A stretch of 64,000 nucleotides of DNA from Actinomadura mexicana. GTDB taxonomy: Bacteria; Actinomycetota; Actinomycetes; Streptosporangiales; Streptosporangiaceae. The notes under the pieces were generated by a model that saw only the letters and a program-made list of their open reading frames with translations, did not search any database and had not been told where the DNA came from. The position numbers and the translations under genes were made by a program. The stretch spans positions 1 to 64,000 of the forward strand of contig NZ_FZNP01000026.1 in NCBI RefSeq assembly GCF_900188105.1, read 5' to 3'. Position 1 is the first letter of the stretch; every line of letters begins with the position of its first letter. Of the stretch, positions 46,246-56,544 are shown piece by piece.

Positions 46246-46967
46246 TCACGCTGGGCGTAGCTGGAAAACGTCACGAAAAGCTCGGTGAAAGTTGCACCGC
46301 GTTTCCCGGCCTCCGGCGACGACTGTACACCAATCGCAGGGCACATCCCCAGGTGGGACGGGTGATGGCCGGTCCCTGGCGGGTTTGCTCCGGGCTGTGA
46401 CCAGCCCTAACAACCACCCTCCGCAGTGACCCACGTCACATAATGCCTGGCGGTTGCAGACGTCGTTCTACCCGCCCGGCATCACCGTCCCCGCCGTCGG
46501 CAGGCAAGGAAGTGGTGGCGAACAAGTAAGCCCTCGGCCTGGGACGCGAGCGTCGTCAGCACGGTCCCGGCTCCCGGCGCCGATCGCAGGTCATCCAGCT
46601 GGTGACTTGGGATTCCTTCACCTGGCGGCTGACGTGGCTGTAGGCGGCGCGCTCTAGGGGTTGTGAGGCCGTCTTTGACGAGTTCGTCGTAAACGGGTTT
46701 GGAGACGACCATGCACAGTGAAGCGGCGTCGTGAAGCGTCCTGTCGAACGGGGGCGCATCGATCAGGCGGGCCACATGATGGCATCCCCTGAGACGCCGC
46801 CGGGGCTGGTGGACACGGGGCCGGCATGCAGCGCCAGGCGCGACGCTCGGTTGCGGGGTGTGGTTCTCCCCAGGGCCCACCCGGGTTGGCGGGATCGCCG
46901 CTGGCCGCCCGCCAGAGCTGCCGCCCACCCCCACTCGTGCCGCTCGGCGGTGCCAGCCGGGCGGCCG
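46246..46967. other. gene-poor stretch with a decayed cyclase-like fragment
   Basis: Apart from the cyclase-like fragment at 46590-46800 (minus strand) no coding pattern was found. The first 200 bases should hold a promoter for neither flanking gene and appear empty. Confidence 0.4.
46590..46800 (-). pseudogene. decayed C-terminal piece of a cyclase-like protein
   Basis: One frame reads HVARLIDAPPFDRTLHD and CMVVSKPVYDELVKDG. After a frameshift another reads AAYSHVSRQVKESQVTSWM. These correspond in order to AARLLDAAPVRERL, GVITSRFVYDSVI and IRCQVKETDIDGWVYV at the C-terminus of the large intact protein just to the right. It is a remnant of a second member of that family. Confidence 0.5.
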
Positions 46968-49900
46968 TCACCGAAACGGAGGTCGAACCCCTGCGCCCAG
47001 CAGGACCGCGCCCGCCGTCACTGCTGACCGCCGCTGGTATCCGGGCACGTAGACCCAGCCGTCGATGTCTGTTTCCTTCACCTGGCAGCGGATGGGCTCG
47101 TACTCGTCGGCGTCTACATAGCCTGGGCTGTGGGCGATGACGGAGTCGTAGACGAACCTCGAGGTGATGACACCGAGGTCGGCGCGCGTCGCGGCGAGCC
47201 TTTCTCTCACCGGTGCGGCGTCGAGGAGCCGCGCTGCGGTGATGATCGGCCGACCGGACACGCCAGACGGTTCGGGCAGCACGGGCCCGACGTCCACCGC
47301 GACCCTGAGTTGGACACGAGCCGCCTCGCTGGACCTGTGGTTGTGGCGCCGCAGCCGCATGCCGAGCAGAGGGATCACCGGATCGATGACGGTGGCGGTT
47401 GGTGTTTTGGGCGGGACGACGATGAGCGCGCCGTTGCCGCGGTCCTGGCTGTAGCAGCCGTCCCACGGCACCCCCGCTTCCTCGAAGGACTCCTGCAGGG
47501 CGGTGTACATGGCACGCCGCACCTCGCTCCGGTCCTTGTCGTTGCGGCCGCGTGAACTGGATCCGGTGATGTCGGTGAGCACGACGGTGCAGTTCTGCCC
47601 CGCCCACGGCGGGCCGGATGACGGCGCGACCGCCGCCACGGGCTGTGCCGGTTGTGGGGGAAGCGGAACGCCCGTAGCGGTCACCGAGTACGCAGGCCAG
47701 GACGGCGCGAACGGTTCCGCCGCTGAGATCCAGCCGACGGTGCGGGGCACGCATGCCATATCTGGATCGTGAAGGCGCAGCGGAGGTACCGACGCGGCGG
47801 CCGCGGACCTGGGCGGATCGTGTTGGGTCATTGGGCCGTATGAAGGTGCAACCGTCCACTGCGGGTCCTGTACAGAATGAATCTGCTGTTCGGTGAGTCG
47901 GCCGTACACTTCCCGTTCCAAGACAGCGACCACGCGCGGATGTTCACTCAAGTAGGTGGCGAACTCCTGTGTGGGCATGCGTAGGCCATGGAGGGTGTCC
48001 ATGGCGACGACGGTGGCGGAGCGCTGCCGCAGCAGCAGCGCGGCGCGCTCGCCGATGATGTCACCAGGGCCGCGGAAGGCCACGAACCGCTCGCGGCCGT
48101 CCCGCTCCACGCAGACCCGCACCGCGCCTGACTTGATCACGATGGCGTGGTCAGCGGCCTGGCCCTCCTCCCACAGGACCGCACCAGCCGGATACACCAC
48201 CTCCTGCGCGGTCGCGAGGAACCCGGCACGCTCAACCGCGGTGAGCACCTGCCAGAAACCCGGCCGTAGCCCGGAACTGGTGGAAATTTCATCTTCCTTC
48301 GGCACTCCAGGCGGGCCCGCCGATCGCGACATGTCCTGGACGGCGGCCTCATTGTGCCGCGCGTCGTCGGACTTTGGAAGTCTCCAGGCAGTGCTCTGCG
48401 TGGCGACACCATCCGGCGGTTCCTCGCTTGCTCCAGGAGTGGTCGCCGATTCGGCAACCAACTCCGGCGCCGCTGGCCAGGTGCGCCCTGCGCCCAAGCT
48501 ATGGGGCATGGGAGGCATCAATCTCGGGGCCCTGCTGCTCTCTAGTCGATATGCCGGCTCCGCCAGGAGACTGCGACCGTTGTCGTCGTGTGCAGGCCTG
48601 GGCAGATAAGCCAGCCAGGCCGCTACTTGGTCGTTGATGCTGACTGGGGAGGCGCCGGAGAAGTACGGACCCGTCCGCAACTGAGAATGGAGTTGGTCAG
48701 AGGTGATGACTGCCAAGTCCGCTCGCGAAGCGCCGTCGGCGCGGGCCAGTTCGATCAGCTGCATCAGCTGCATCAGCTGCCGGTTGGGCAGTGTGTCCTG
48801 GTCAGTGTGCGTTTCCCCGTGCAGAGCGAGAATCATTTTCACCTGGTCGGCGGTGGCACGGGCATCGTTGAAGCGGCCCACCAGCCCGATGAGGTCCCCG
48901 ACCAGTTCGTGTAGTTCAGAGCTTCGCCAGATCGGCGCCTGAACTATGACCAGCAGACCGTTTTTGCCGGTTTCGTACGTCGTCGGGTTCCAAATGCGCG
49001 CTGCGGCTGCCAGCGCTTGATGAATCATCGCGTAGAGCACACTTGCGTCATCGGTGTCGCCCGTGGCTGGGTGCTGCAGAACCCCATCCTGATGAGGGCC
49101 TTCCTCGTAGTGCAGTTCCACTGCCAGGAGCAACGGTGTCTGACGCTGAAGTACACGGTTGGGGAGCAGCGGGGCCAGCTGCGTCCGAGGCCCCGACCTC
49201 GCTTCAGACTTGCGCAAGCCACAGTCACCTGGCTCGGCCAGCAGCGCCAGATCAGCCAACAGGTCGCTTCCCGCACCATCGGGCATGTTCACCCAGCCGG
49301 CTCGGATCGGCAAAGTGTGTGCGCTGGAGGTCCGCAACCTGGTCGCCACAGCGGGCAGGATGCTGGCGGCCTCCCATTGACGCAGGGCAGAGATGGCGAA
49401 AACGGCGTAGCCGTTGCGTTCAAAGCATCGCGGCTCTTGCAATGCCACGCCGGTCGCGAATGCGGCAGACTGCAGCGCGTACACCACCGCCGCCCAAGAG
49501 CGCTGCGGGAAGGACTCTCCGCTATCCAGGGAGTCCACACACATCACGAACACCCCGGACGATATCGGTGCCTGACCGGCTTGTGGATCAGACGATGCTC
49601 CGAAGTTCCGATCGATCTTCTGAGCCTGGTTGCGCGCCGGAGGCAGACCTGAACCGTTTGTTCCCCCACTGTCCACACCGCTTGATCTGCCAGCATAAAT
49701 CCAGGCGACAGTGGAAAGTTCCGGGAGATAAGTCTGGCGGAACATCTTCGGATGCATTCCGATGTCATATCGGGACTCTTTAATGCCCCGAAAAATCCAG
49801 TCGGGAAGAATCATCACCAGCCCCGTCGGCGGTGACTGTTCCAAGGACCGGTCGACTGCTTTCGACCCCAGAAGACGCTTGGTGAGCATCGGGGCTGGAC

Positions 49901-50585
49901 TGTTCGCCTCGAAGCCGAGAGCGGCCATGCCAGCATGCAGCGTGACCTTCAACTGAGACAGTTGGTTCTGGCCAGCATTGAAGGTGGCCAGTCTCTGTTC
50001 GAGCAGCCTGACGACGTCTCCCACCAAGGAGGCATCCGCCAGCGCGATCGGCAGGAGGAAGGCGTCCGCATCATTGAGCGCCGTCCAGTACCAGCGCAAA
50101 GGATGCGATGCGGTCATGGTGTCTGAGACCAGCTTGAGAAGGTTGTAACGCTCGGCGAGCGGTTCTTCTCGGCAAAAAGAAACCACCAGGGTCATACCGC
50201 CGGACTCCCCGTCCGGCCTCATCGAACCGATCATGGTTTCGATGATGTCGTCCCCGTGCTCACTGCTCACCGGCTGCTGCGGCACGGCAAGCGCCGCAGA
50301 CTCATCGGCACCAACCATGCCGGCGGCGCTGCTTCCTGCGTCTGGCTGGTCGTCACGAGAACGCGCAGAAGGATCGGTAGAATGCGCGCGCGCGATTTTC
50401 TTAGCTTCGTTCCGGTCAGTCATAGACCTGATCTGGCGGGCCGCCGGGGTGCCGAGCGAGGAAGACTCAAGCAACATGCGGAACTGGTCATCCACCTGTC
50501 CCCCCTCATTGGACTTCGTTGGCCTGTGCCCTGCATGGGCATCGGAGACATCGGTCGGGGCCTCGTAGTTATCCTGTCCAGCCAT
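46968..50585 (-). CDS. multi-module cyclase-like and cNMP-binding protein
   Basis: The 1205-residue protein appears to have four cyclase-like modules (about 131-298, 343-488, 485-663 and 998-1190) and one cyclic-nucleotide-binding domain (about 776-903, with PAGAVLWEEGQ and GPGDIIGERAALL). The last module is best preserved: VVLTDITGSS matches the first metal-binding Asp region of class III cyclases, but the second site reads DRGNG where active members have GDG. It may therefore be inactive and act as a nucleotide sensor. There is no membrane segment. The start overlaps the stop of the sigma-like gene (TGATG), so the two products are probably made together. Confidence 0.7.
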   Translation of the reverse strand: MAGQDNYEAPTDVSDAHAGHRPTKSNEGGQVDDQFRMLLESSSLGTPAARQIRSMTDRNEAKKIARAHSTDPSARSRDDQPDAGSSAAGMVGADESAALAVPQQPVSSEHGDDIIETMIGSMRPDGESGGMTLVVSFCREEPLAERYNLLKLVSDTMTASHPLRWYWTALNDADAFLLPIALADASLVGDVVRLLEQRLATFNAGQNQLSQLKVTLHAGMAALGFEANSPAPMLTKRLLGSKAVDRSLEQSPPTGLVMILPDWIFRGIKESRYDIGMHPKMFRQTYLPELSTVAWIYAGRSSGVDSGGTNGSGLPPARNQAQKIDRNFGASSDPQAGQAPISSGVFVMCVDSLDSGESFPQRSWAAVVYALQSAAFATGVALQEPRCFERNGYAVFAISALRQWEAASILPAVATRLRTSSAHTLPIRAGWVNMPDGAGSDLLADLALLAEPGDCGLRKSEARSGPRTQLAPLLPNRVLQRQTPLLLAVELHYEEGPHQDGVLQHPATGDTDDASVLYAMIHQALAAAARIWNPTTYETGKNGLLVIVQAPIWRSSELHELVGDLIGLVGRFNDARATADQVKMILALHGETHTDQDTLPNRQLMQLMQLIELARADGASRADLAVITSDQLHSQLRTGPYFSGASPVSINDQVAAWLAYLPRPAHDDNGRSLLAEPAYRLESSRAPRLMPPMPHSLGAGRTWPAAPELVAESATTPGASEEPPDGVATQSTAWRLPKSDDARHNEAAVQDMSRSAGPPGVPKEDEISTSSGLRPGFWQVLTAVERAGFLATAQEVVYPAGAVLWEEGQAADHAIVIKSGAVRVCVERDGRERFVAFRGPGDIIGERAALLLRQRSATVVAMDTLHGLRMPTQEFATYLSEHPRVVAVLEREVYGRLTEQQIHSVQDPQWTVAPSYGPMTQHDPPRSAAAASVPPLRLHDPDMACVPRTVGWISAAEPFAPSWPAYSVTATGVPLPPQPAQPVAAVAPSSGPPWAGQNCTVVLTDITGSSSRGRNDKDRSEVRRAMYTALQESFEEAGVPWDGCYSQDRGNGALIVVPPKTPTATVIDPVIPLLGMRLRRHNHRSSEAARVQLRVAVDVGPVLPEPSGVSGRPIITAARLLDAAPVRERLAATRADLGVITSRFVYDSVIAHSPGYVDADEYEPIRCQVKETDIDGWVYVPGYQRRSAVTAGAVLLGAGVRPPFR

Positions 50586-51464
50586 CAGCACTGCCCTTCC
50601 CGTCCGTCAGGCCTCGAATTCCTTTCACCTGCCTGCTTCTTGCGGAGCCTGGCTAGGACCCCTTCAAGCTGCTTCGGCGTCATTCCTGATCGCTCGGCTG
50701 CCTCTTTCATTGTAAATCCTGCGGCGTAATATGCAAGGGCCTTTCTTGTCCTCAGATCCACGGTCTCCAAGGCTCGATCGAGCCTGTCCTGAACAATCAC
50801 TCGTCGAGCAGGATCGTCATGGCTCTCAGTCATCGGCAGGCCTGCTTGCTCGTCTTCCATAGACACCATGCGCCGACGCTGCTCTCTCCATTTGCGATAG
50901 ATGGCGGGAAACTGGAGAACGCACGCATTAACGAAATATGTGTTAAGAGAGGCCCCTTTTTCGGGAGACCATCTTCCCTGCTCAAATACGCTCTTCTTGA
51001 ACACCGGCAAGGCATCGCAGATCATGTCTTGGGCGATCTCCTCACGGTCCAGATCTGACCAATCCAGGAAGGACAGATCATCGCTGACCGGTCGGTGCAG
51101 CCTCTTGCACTTGGCGAAGACCCGCCCGTCGCGCAGCAGCGCTTTCAGAACCGGACGCGCATACCGGACCAGCTCCTGCAGCAAATATTCCTCGCGAGGA
51201 CCGCCAAGGCCCTCCTCGATCACCATCTTGACCATTAGGTGGTCAGCCTGCAGCCGGTCGGACTTGGACCCTTCAGAGCTGGACTGCTTCAGCGCCTCTG
51301 GCACCAGCTCCGCCTCGGCATCGGCGATCAGCTCTTCAGCCAGGTCAAGATCGATGGCCAGCTCGGCTTCGTCTTGAGGTACCTCCACCTCGTGGCCTTG
51401 CCCCTCAGGACCGGTCCCGGTCGGGACATGCGGCCCTGGCGTTTCACCCTGCACCGTGGACATG
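50585..51464 (-). CDS. sigma-70-like protein paired with the cyclase-like protein
   Basis: The 292-residue protein has an acidic N-terminus (about 15-60), a region resembling sigma region 2 (about 100-200, with DLDREEIAQDMICDALPVFKK), and a C-terminal helix-turn-helix like region 4 (about 225-280, ETVDLRTRKALAYYAAGFTMKEAAERSGMTPKQ). It looks like a divergent ECF-type sigma factor or a DNA-binding protein derived from one. The ATG at 51464 has ACGGAGG upstream. One-base coupling to the downstream cyclase-like gene suggests that protein controls it. Confidence 0.7.
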
Positions 51465-52240
51465 CCACGCCTCCGTCCCGTCGCGGCCGTTCGGGGGTTA
51501 CTGCCGTGCATGACGGCATAGGACGGCAGCGCGGATTTTCCCTCGCACCCTCACCAAGATTTTTCGAGTTGCCTTGAACAACGTCGCTGAGCTGCAGGAA
51601 CACCACGCCGACCAAGTCCATCGAGGCAACGCGAGGGAAAACACGGCGCACTGGCCTATGCCTCGGCGTCCGCCGCATCAGCCCTTCCGGCAAGGAGCTG
51701 GATGCGCTGTGACGAGCGGTGTCCTGGCTCTTGACGGCCGGAAGCTCTTTTAACCAGGGGCCATCGTCTCGATGGAGTACATTGGCCTCATGCTACGAGG
51801 GCCGCTTCTCCTTAGCTGCCCACCTGGTCGGAGTAAGTGCCAGGTGGGGGGCGCAAAGCTGCTGCGCACGTAGCGCCCATCGACACCCACCTCGCCAACG
51901 TTCAGGGTCCAAGGCCACACCGGCCGAGGGCCCTTTTTCTATCTCAGGAAGGAGGCCCCTGAGTGTCAAGCCAGCGCACCGAGCTCGCCCGACTTCTGGT
52001 CGTGCGTCAGCTTGATCTTGTCCTCCTTCTGCTTCCCGACGTCACTGCGGCCCCGGAGAAATTCTTCGGGGCCGCAGTGCTTTTCGGTGGATCTGGTTGC
52101 CGCCAGCACCACCGATCGATCGCCCAAACGCGCTTGCCGGCGCGTTTGGGGGGCGTAGGCGTCCGCATCTGCACTGTCACAGCACCACGATGCGGGCGCC
52201 TTGAACCGTACTCCTCTCGACATGAAGGAGCAGGGCCATC
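51465..52240. other. 780-bp non-coding stretch with a possible leader frame
   Basis: It holds the promoter region of the minus-strand sigma-like gene and the upstream region of the plus-strand gene at 52241. A GTG at 51963 has a strong AAGGAGG site seven bases upstream, but the frame it opens runs through a hairpin and overlaps the next gene out of frame. It may be a leader peptide or chance. No other structure was found. Confidence 0.5.
52043..52079 (+). terminator. 13-bp perfect hairpin upstream of the 52241 gene
   Basis: CACTGCGGCCCCG at 52043-52055 pairs exactly with 52067-52079 and is followed by CTTTTC. It is 80 bases into the frame that begins at 51963 and 160 bases before the next gene, so it could end a leader transcript or act as an attenuator. 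Confidence 0.65.
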
Positions 52241-52912
52241 ATGCCTGCTAACGCCGCCGAACGTCTTCTCTATACCGCGAACTACCTTCATGCCACCGAG
52301 GGGGTCACCGAGGGCGACCGCCTGAGCATCCAGAACGCATGGTGGATCGCCGGGCTCAGTATCCTGCTCCCCGTCGTCTTGTTCATCATTGCCGAGCGCA
52401 GGTACGGCGCACGCTTCCGGCAAGAGCGGCAAGAACGCGCAGACGAACGCGAAGAGACCAGGCTCCGCGAGGAACGCGCCGCTGAACGCGCTTCCTGGCA
52501 GCAGGAATTCGACGAGATCCGCAGCTACTACCGGCGTGCCGAACGCGTGGTCGACCGCATCATCGCCGCGCCTAACCAAAGCCGCCGCGACGAGGACGAG
52601 GACGAGCTGAAAGAGCTCGTGCTCGATTTCGAAGCGGTCGCCAGGCGATGCCCCGCCGCCCTCGTCGAGGACCTTCAGGAAGTCGCCGGAGCGATACGCC
52701 AACTGCAGGACGTTCAACTCCTCTGCGACACCGCCGTCCAAGAGGCGTACCGACAGGCACTCGAACCCGGCGGTTCTGGAGCCCTGGACCCCGGCGCGGC
52801 CGCGAGCGCGATCGGGGCCCGCGCCATCAGCCAGTACACCGCAGCTGCCCGACTGCGCACAGAACTCGACGACGTGTGGAAAGCGCTGCGGGCGGCCCGT
52901 GGCGAAGCGTGA
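52241..52912 (+). CDS. single-pass membrane protein with coiled coil
   Basis: The 223-residue protein has one hydrophobic segment at about 33-50 (WWIAGLSILLPVVLFII), then a highly charged Arg/Glu helix (55-100) that should form a coiled coil. An alpha-helical C-terminal domain follows. AAGGAGC lies upstream of the ATG. I recognise no family. Small membrane-anchored coiled-coil proteins are common in accessory regions but no function can be assigned. Confidence 0.7.
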   Translation: MPANAAERLLYTANYLHATEGVTEGDRLSIQNAWWIAGLSILLPVVLFIIAERRYGARFRQERQERADEREETRLREERAAERASWQQEFDEIRSYYRRAERVVDRIIAAPNQSRRDEDEDELKELVLDFEAVARRCPAALVEDLQEVAGAIRQLQDVQLLCDTAVQEAYRQALEPGGSGALDPGAAASAIGARAISQYTAAARLRTELDDVWKALRAARGEA

Positions 52913-53152
52913 GTCGGGCGAAACCGGCACGAGTGCCGAACTCACCCCTCCTCCTGCCCGGGCGGGACAAGCCCATGACGGGGCTCCAATCCCGCCATGG
53001 GCGGGCCCGTCGTCGGCGTCCTCGTCGACGCGCCTGTCGTGGACGACGTCGCGCTCGGCGTGGACGACATCGCGGTCGACCTTCGGATCGGTCCCGACCA
53101 TCGGCCCGGCCTGGCTCAGTCGGCGGTGACGGCCAGCGTGCCGCCCTTGGCC

Positions 53153-53788
53153 TCAGGCACGTACTTTATACAGCGTGGACCGGCTCACCCCCAGCAGCCG
53201 GGCAATGGAGGACACCGACTCCTCTGGGCGGGCCAGCAGGGCGCGGGCCCGGAGAACCTGGTCAGGGGTGAGCGCCGGTGGCCGCCCGAGGCGCTGCCCA
53301 CGGGCGCGTGCGGCCTCCAGGCCCTCGTGGGTGCCCTCCACGATCAGCTCACGGATGAACTCGGCCGGCGCGGCGAACACGTGGAACACCAGGCGGCCGC
53401 CGGGCGTGGTGGTGTCGATCGCCTCGTGCAGCGACCGGAACCCGACCTGGCGGGTGCGCAGCTCGGCGACGATCGCGATGAGGTCCTGCAGGGACCGGCT
53501 GAGGCGGTCCAGTGACGGCACCACGAGCGTGTCGCCGGGCCGGGCGTACTCCAACGCCCTGGCCAGTTCCTCGCGCTCGATGTTCTTGCCCGACTTCTTG
53601 TCGGCGTAGATCCGGGCGCAGCCGGCCGCCTTCAGCGCGGCGGTCTGCCGGTCCAGCCGCTGCCCGCCGGTCGACACCCGGGCGTATCCGATCAGCACGC
53701 CGCCGCCCATCGCGGGTTCGGGGGCCAGCGGGTCCTCGCTCAGCGAGTCCTCCAGCGACGGGCCAGCCGGACGTTCGGCGTTCGTCAT
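53153..53788 (-). CDS. serine recombinase (resolvase/invertase family)
   Basis: The 211-residue enzyme has the catalytic Ser39 in GYARVST, the conserved DRLSRS motif, a long E helix (FAAPAEFIRELIVEG) and a C-terminal helix-turn-helix (SVSSIARLLGVSRSTLYKV). Length and layout fit small resolvases. The N-terminal 25 residues before the core are an extension. Together with the one at 56940 it flanks an NB-ARC gene. Confidence 0.93.
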   Translation of the reverse strand: MTNAERPAGPSLEDSLSEDPLAPEPAMGGGVLIGYARVSTGGQRLDRQTAALKAAGCARIYADKKSGKNIEREELARALEYARPGDTLVVPSLDRLSRSLQDLIAIVAELRTRQVGFRSLHEAIDTTTPGGRLVFHVFAAPAEFIRELIVEGTHEGLEAARARGQRLGRPPALTPDQVLRARALLARPEESVSSIARLLGVSRSTLYKVRA

Positions 53789-53973
53789 GATGCGGTCCCC
53801 TCCAAGGGCGGCGACTGTACGACAAAAGGCCCTGTCAGCTAGTTGAACGCTTCGTCTTTTCGACGCGTTTTTTCGACACTTTCAGGCCGAGTCCGGCCGT
53901 GCGGAGGATGCCAATTTCTGAAGTCTGCTGCACAAATGTCCGGAGTTCGCTGCACAGCCGCAGGGCGCGCGCA

Positions 53974-56544
53974 TCAGCTGAGATAGCGTGCGCGGGCGTC
54001 GCGAATGAGCCGCAGCGCGTACTCCGCCGTCTTCTTGTCGCAGAACTGTTGGACCAGGGGCACCGCCAGGTCCCATGCCTCGACTGCGCCATCCCGGTCA
54101 CCTAGCTGCGCCCGAGCGTGGGCAAGCCGGTCCAGAGCTCTGGCCTTGTCGCAGTCCTGACCCGCCTCCCCGTATGCCTCGGCCGCCCGGGTGAATAGTT
54201 CGCCTGCGGCCTCGTGGTTCCCTTTCCAGTACTGGTATTCGGCGAGTTCGTGGGCCAGGCCAGCGACGGTCCGCGGGCCGGGCGCTGTCTCAGCCTTGGA
54301 GAGACCTTCCGTCCAAGCCTCCCGCGCCTTGGCGAGCCAGCCGCGGTCGCGGTACGCGATGCCGAGCTCGAGCAGCACCTGGGGCTCCCGGATGCGAATG
54401 CCGTGCTCATGGCACAGCCGCAAGGACCTCTTCAGGAGGCTCACCGCCTCGGCATGTCTGCCCTGCCGGTTGTACGCCATGCCGAGGTACAGCCGTATTA
54501 GGCCCTCATCCTCGCCCCCTTCGGCGTCGATGTGCTGCATGTTCGGCTCCAGCAGGGCGATGACCGCCTCGTGCTGACCGTAGTCCAGGAGGCTGTTGGC
54601 CATGAGGCACGCTGACAGTATCTTTGCCGCTTTGGGATCGACGATTGCGGCCAGCTCTGCCGCGGCTGTCATCTCACGCGCTGCGTCCTCGTCGCGGCCC
54701 AGGCCCTGGTAGACGTAGCCGAGCTGGAGATGCAGCGCTCCGGCCAACGACGAGTCCTCGCCCTGATCAACCAGTTCCAGGGCCTCGGTCAGCCGCTCCC
54801 GTGCCTGTTCCCAGTCTCTGCGGCGGACGAGATACTCACCTTGGACGAGCAACAAACCCGCCTGTACAGCGTGGTTACCAGTCCGCCGTGCCGCAGCCAG
54901 GCCCATGCTCAGGGCCCGCTCTCCTTCGACCGGCATACCGTAACGCCGGGCGATGGTCATGATCAGAATTGTCGTCTCAACGGTGACCTCGTCATTGCCG
55001 CCGTCGATGAGGTTCAGGAGGCCAAACAGGTTCTCCTCCTCGCCGTCCAGCCATGCCAGCGCTTCAGCTTCGGACACGGCGGGGACAAGGGCGTCGTCAA
55101 ACCGGCTTGGTGCGATCACCGGCAACCGCAGCGCACAGATCACCTGCGTGATCCCGTAGAGATACCAGGGGAGCATCGCGTCCATAGGCAGCTGAACCTC
55201 CCCGCGCTCAACTAGCAGGTCGAGAGCGAACAGCCAGATCAAGTCATGCATCCAATAGCGGCCCGGCGTACCGAGAACTTCGATGAGCTGGTCCAGGATG
55301 AGCCGTTCGAGCAGTTCCTCGGCGTCTGGGACGGGGCAGTCAAGTAGTGCGGCGGCGAACTCGGCGGAGAACGTCGGGCCGGGCCGCACGGCCAGCAGGC
55401 GGAAGAGCCGAGCGGCGTCCTCACCCAGGCCGCGGTAGGAAAGCTCGAAGGCGGCCCGGACGTCCAGGTCCCCGACGCGCAGCTCGCGCAGCCGACGGCG
55501 AGTGTTGGCAAGGCGCTCGGCCAGGTGGGCTGCGGTCCAGTCGGTGCGGGCGCGCAGCCTGGCGGCGGCGATCCGGATTGCCAGCGGCAGCCGTCCGCAC
55601 AACTCAACGACCTCGCGGCCCGTCGCCTTACTGTCGACCCGGTCCTTGCCAGCGATGTGGGCGAGCAAACCCACAGACTCGTCCTCGCCGAGCAACTCGA
55701 GGCGATACGGCGTCGCGCCTTCCAGCGCTGGCAGCGGGTTGCGGCTGGTCACCAGGAGCAGGCAGCTCTGGGTGGGCGGAAGCAGCGGTCGTACCTGCGC
55801 CTCGCTCGCTGCGTCGTCCAGCACGACCAGTATGCGCCGCCCGGCGAGCAGCGTGCGGTAGAGCGCCGCCTGCGAGGGCACGTCGTCTGGCACGTCGGCC
55901 GCAGGCACGTTGAGCGCGCGCAGGAACCGAGCCAGCACCGAGCCCGACTGCAAGGGTCCCTCGTCCTCCCGCAGCCGGCTGAAGAGCTGTCCGTCTGGAT
56001 AGCCCGGCGCCAGTTCGCGGGCGGCGTATGACGCCAAGGCCGACTTGCCGACGCCTGCGACGCCGTGGACAACGACCGTGACCGGCCCCGGCCCCTCCGG
56101 CGCGCACAGCGCCCGCAGCTCGGCCAGTTCCCGGTCCCTGCCGACGAAGTCCGCAGGGACGACGGGCAACTGCGCTGGCCGGGCTTGCGCGGCCGTCTGC
56201 GCGCGGGTTTCGGCTGCGGCGAGCCGGGTGCCAGCGGGCTGGGCCGCATCCAACAGGTCCATCCAGTACCTGCGGTTGGGGGGCCGGTCGCCGGCCCAAT
56301 CGCTCCAGAGCTCAATCAGCGCCCAGACCGCCGTCTCGATCTCCGGATCGGAGCGCCGGGGGATATCCGCGGCGTCGATATCGTCCCGGAGCCACTCGCT
56401 GAGCCGCTGGGCGTGCAGTTTTACGCCCTTTTTCTTCAGCTCCTCGGCGGTCCCCCTCCGGGAGTAGCGAGGTCTGCTCTCGGCCGCCTTGCGTTCCAGG
56501 GACCGCAGCGCCTCGTACCAGTCACGCACCGCCCGCGACGCCAT
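53974..56544 (-). CDS. NB-ARC/TPR STAND ATPase
   Basis: The 856-residue protein has an N-terminal helical domain (1-100, WYEALRSLERKAAESRPRYSR), an NB-ARC ATPase with Walker A at 161-168 (GVAGVGKS) and Walker B at about 248-256 (RILVVLDDA). A winged-helix part follows, then C-terminal TPR repeats from about 520. It lacks the DNA-binding domain of AfsR. STAND proteins with TPR sensors serve as regulators or immune-type switches; which applies here is not shown. The ATG at 56544 with GGAGGAGGTG upstream is preferred to a longer Arg-rich start. Confidence 0.88.
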   Translation of the reverse strand: MASRAVRDWYEALRSLERKAAESRPRYSRRGTAEELKKKGVKLHAQRLSEWLRDDIDAADIPRRSDPEIETAVWALIELWSDWAGDRPPNRRYWMDLLDAAQPAGTRLAAAETRAQTAAQARPAQLPVVPADFVGRDRELAELRALCAPEGPGPVTVVVHGVAGVGKSALASYAARELAPGYPDGQLFSRLREDEGPLQSGSVLARFLRALNVPAADVPDDVPSQAALYRTLLAGRRILVVLDDAASEAQVRPLLPPTQSCLLLVTSRNPLPALEGATPYRLELLGEDESVGLLAHIAGKDRVDSKATGREVVELCGRLPLAIRIAAARLRARTDWTAAHLAERLANTRRRLRELRVGDLDVRAAFELSYRGLGEDAARLFRLLAVRPGPTFSAEFAAALLDCPVPDAEELLERLILDQLIEVLGTPGRYWMHDLIWLFALDLLVERGEVQLPMDAMLPWYLYGITQVICALRLPVIAPSRFDDALVPAVSEAEALAWLDGEEENLFGLLNLIDGGNDEVTVETTILIMTIARRYGMPVEGERALSMGLAAARRTGNHAVQAGLLLVQGEYLVRRRDWEQARERLTEALELVDQGEDSSLAGALHLQLGYVYQGLGRDEDAAREMTAAAELAAIVDPKAAKILSACLMANSLLDYGQHEAVIALLEPNMQHIDAEGGEDEGLIRLYLGMAYNRQGRHAEAVSLLKRSLRLCHEHGIRIREPQVLLELGIAYRDRGWLAKAREAWTEGLSKAETAPGPRTVAGLAHELAEYQYWKGNHEAAGELFTRAAEAYGEAGQDCDKARALDRLAHARAQLGDRDGAVEAWDLAVPLVQQFCDKKTAEYALRLIRDARARYLS

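Noticed and set aside
51719..52015. A 98-residue plus-strand frame
   Set aside because: No ribosome site and Ser/Arg-rich composition; it appears to be non-coding.
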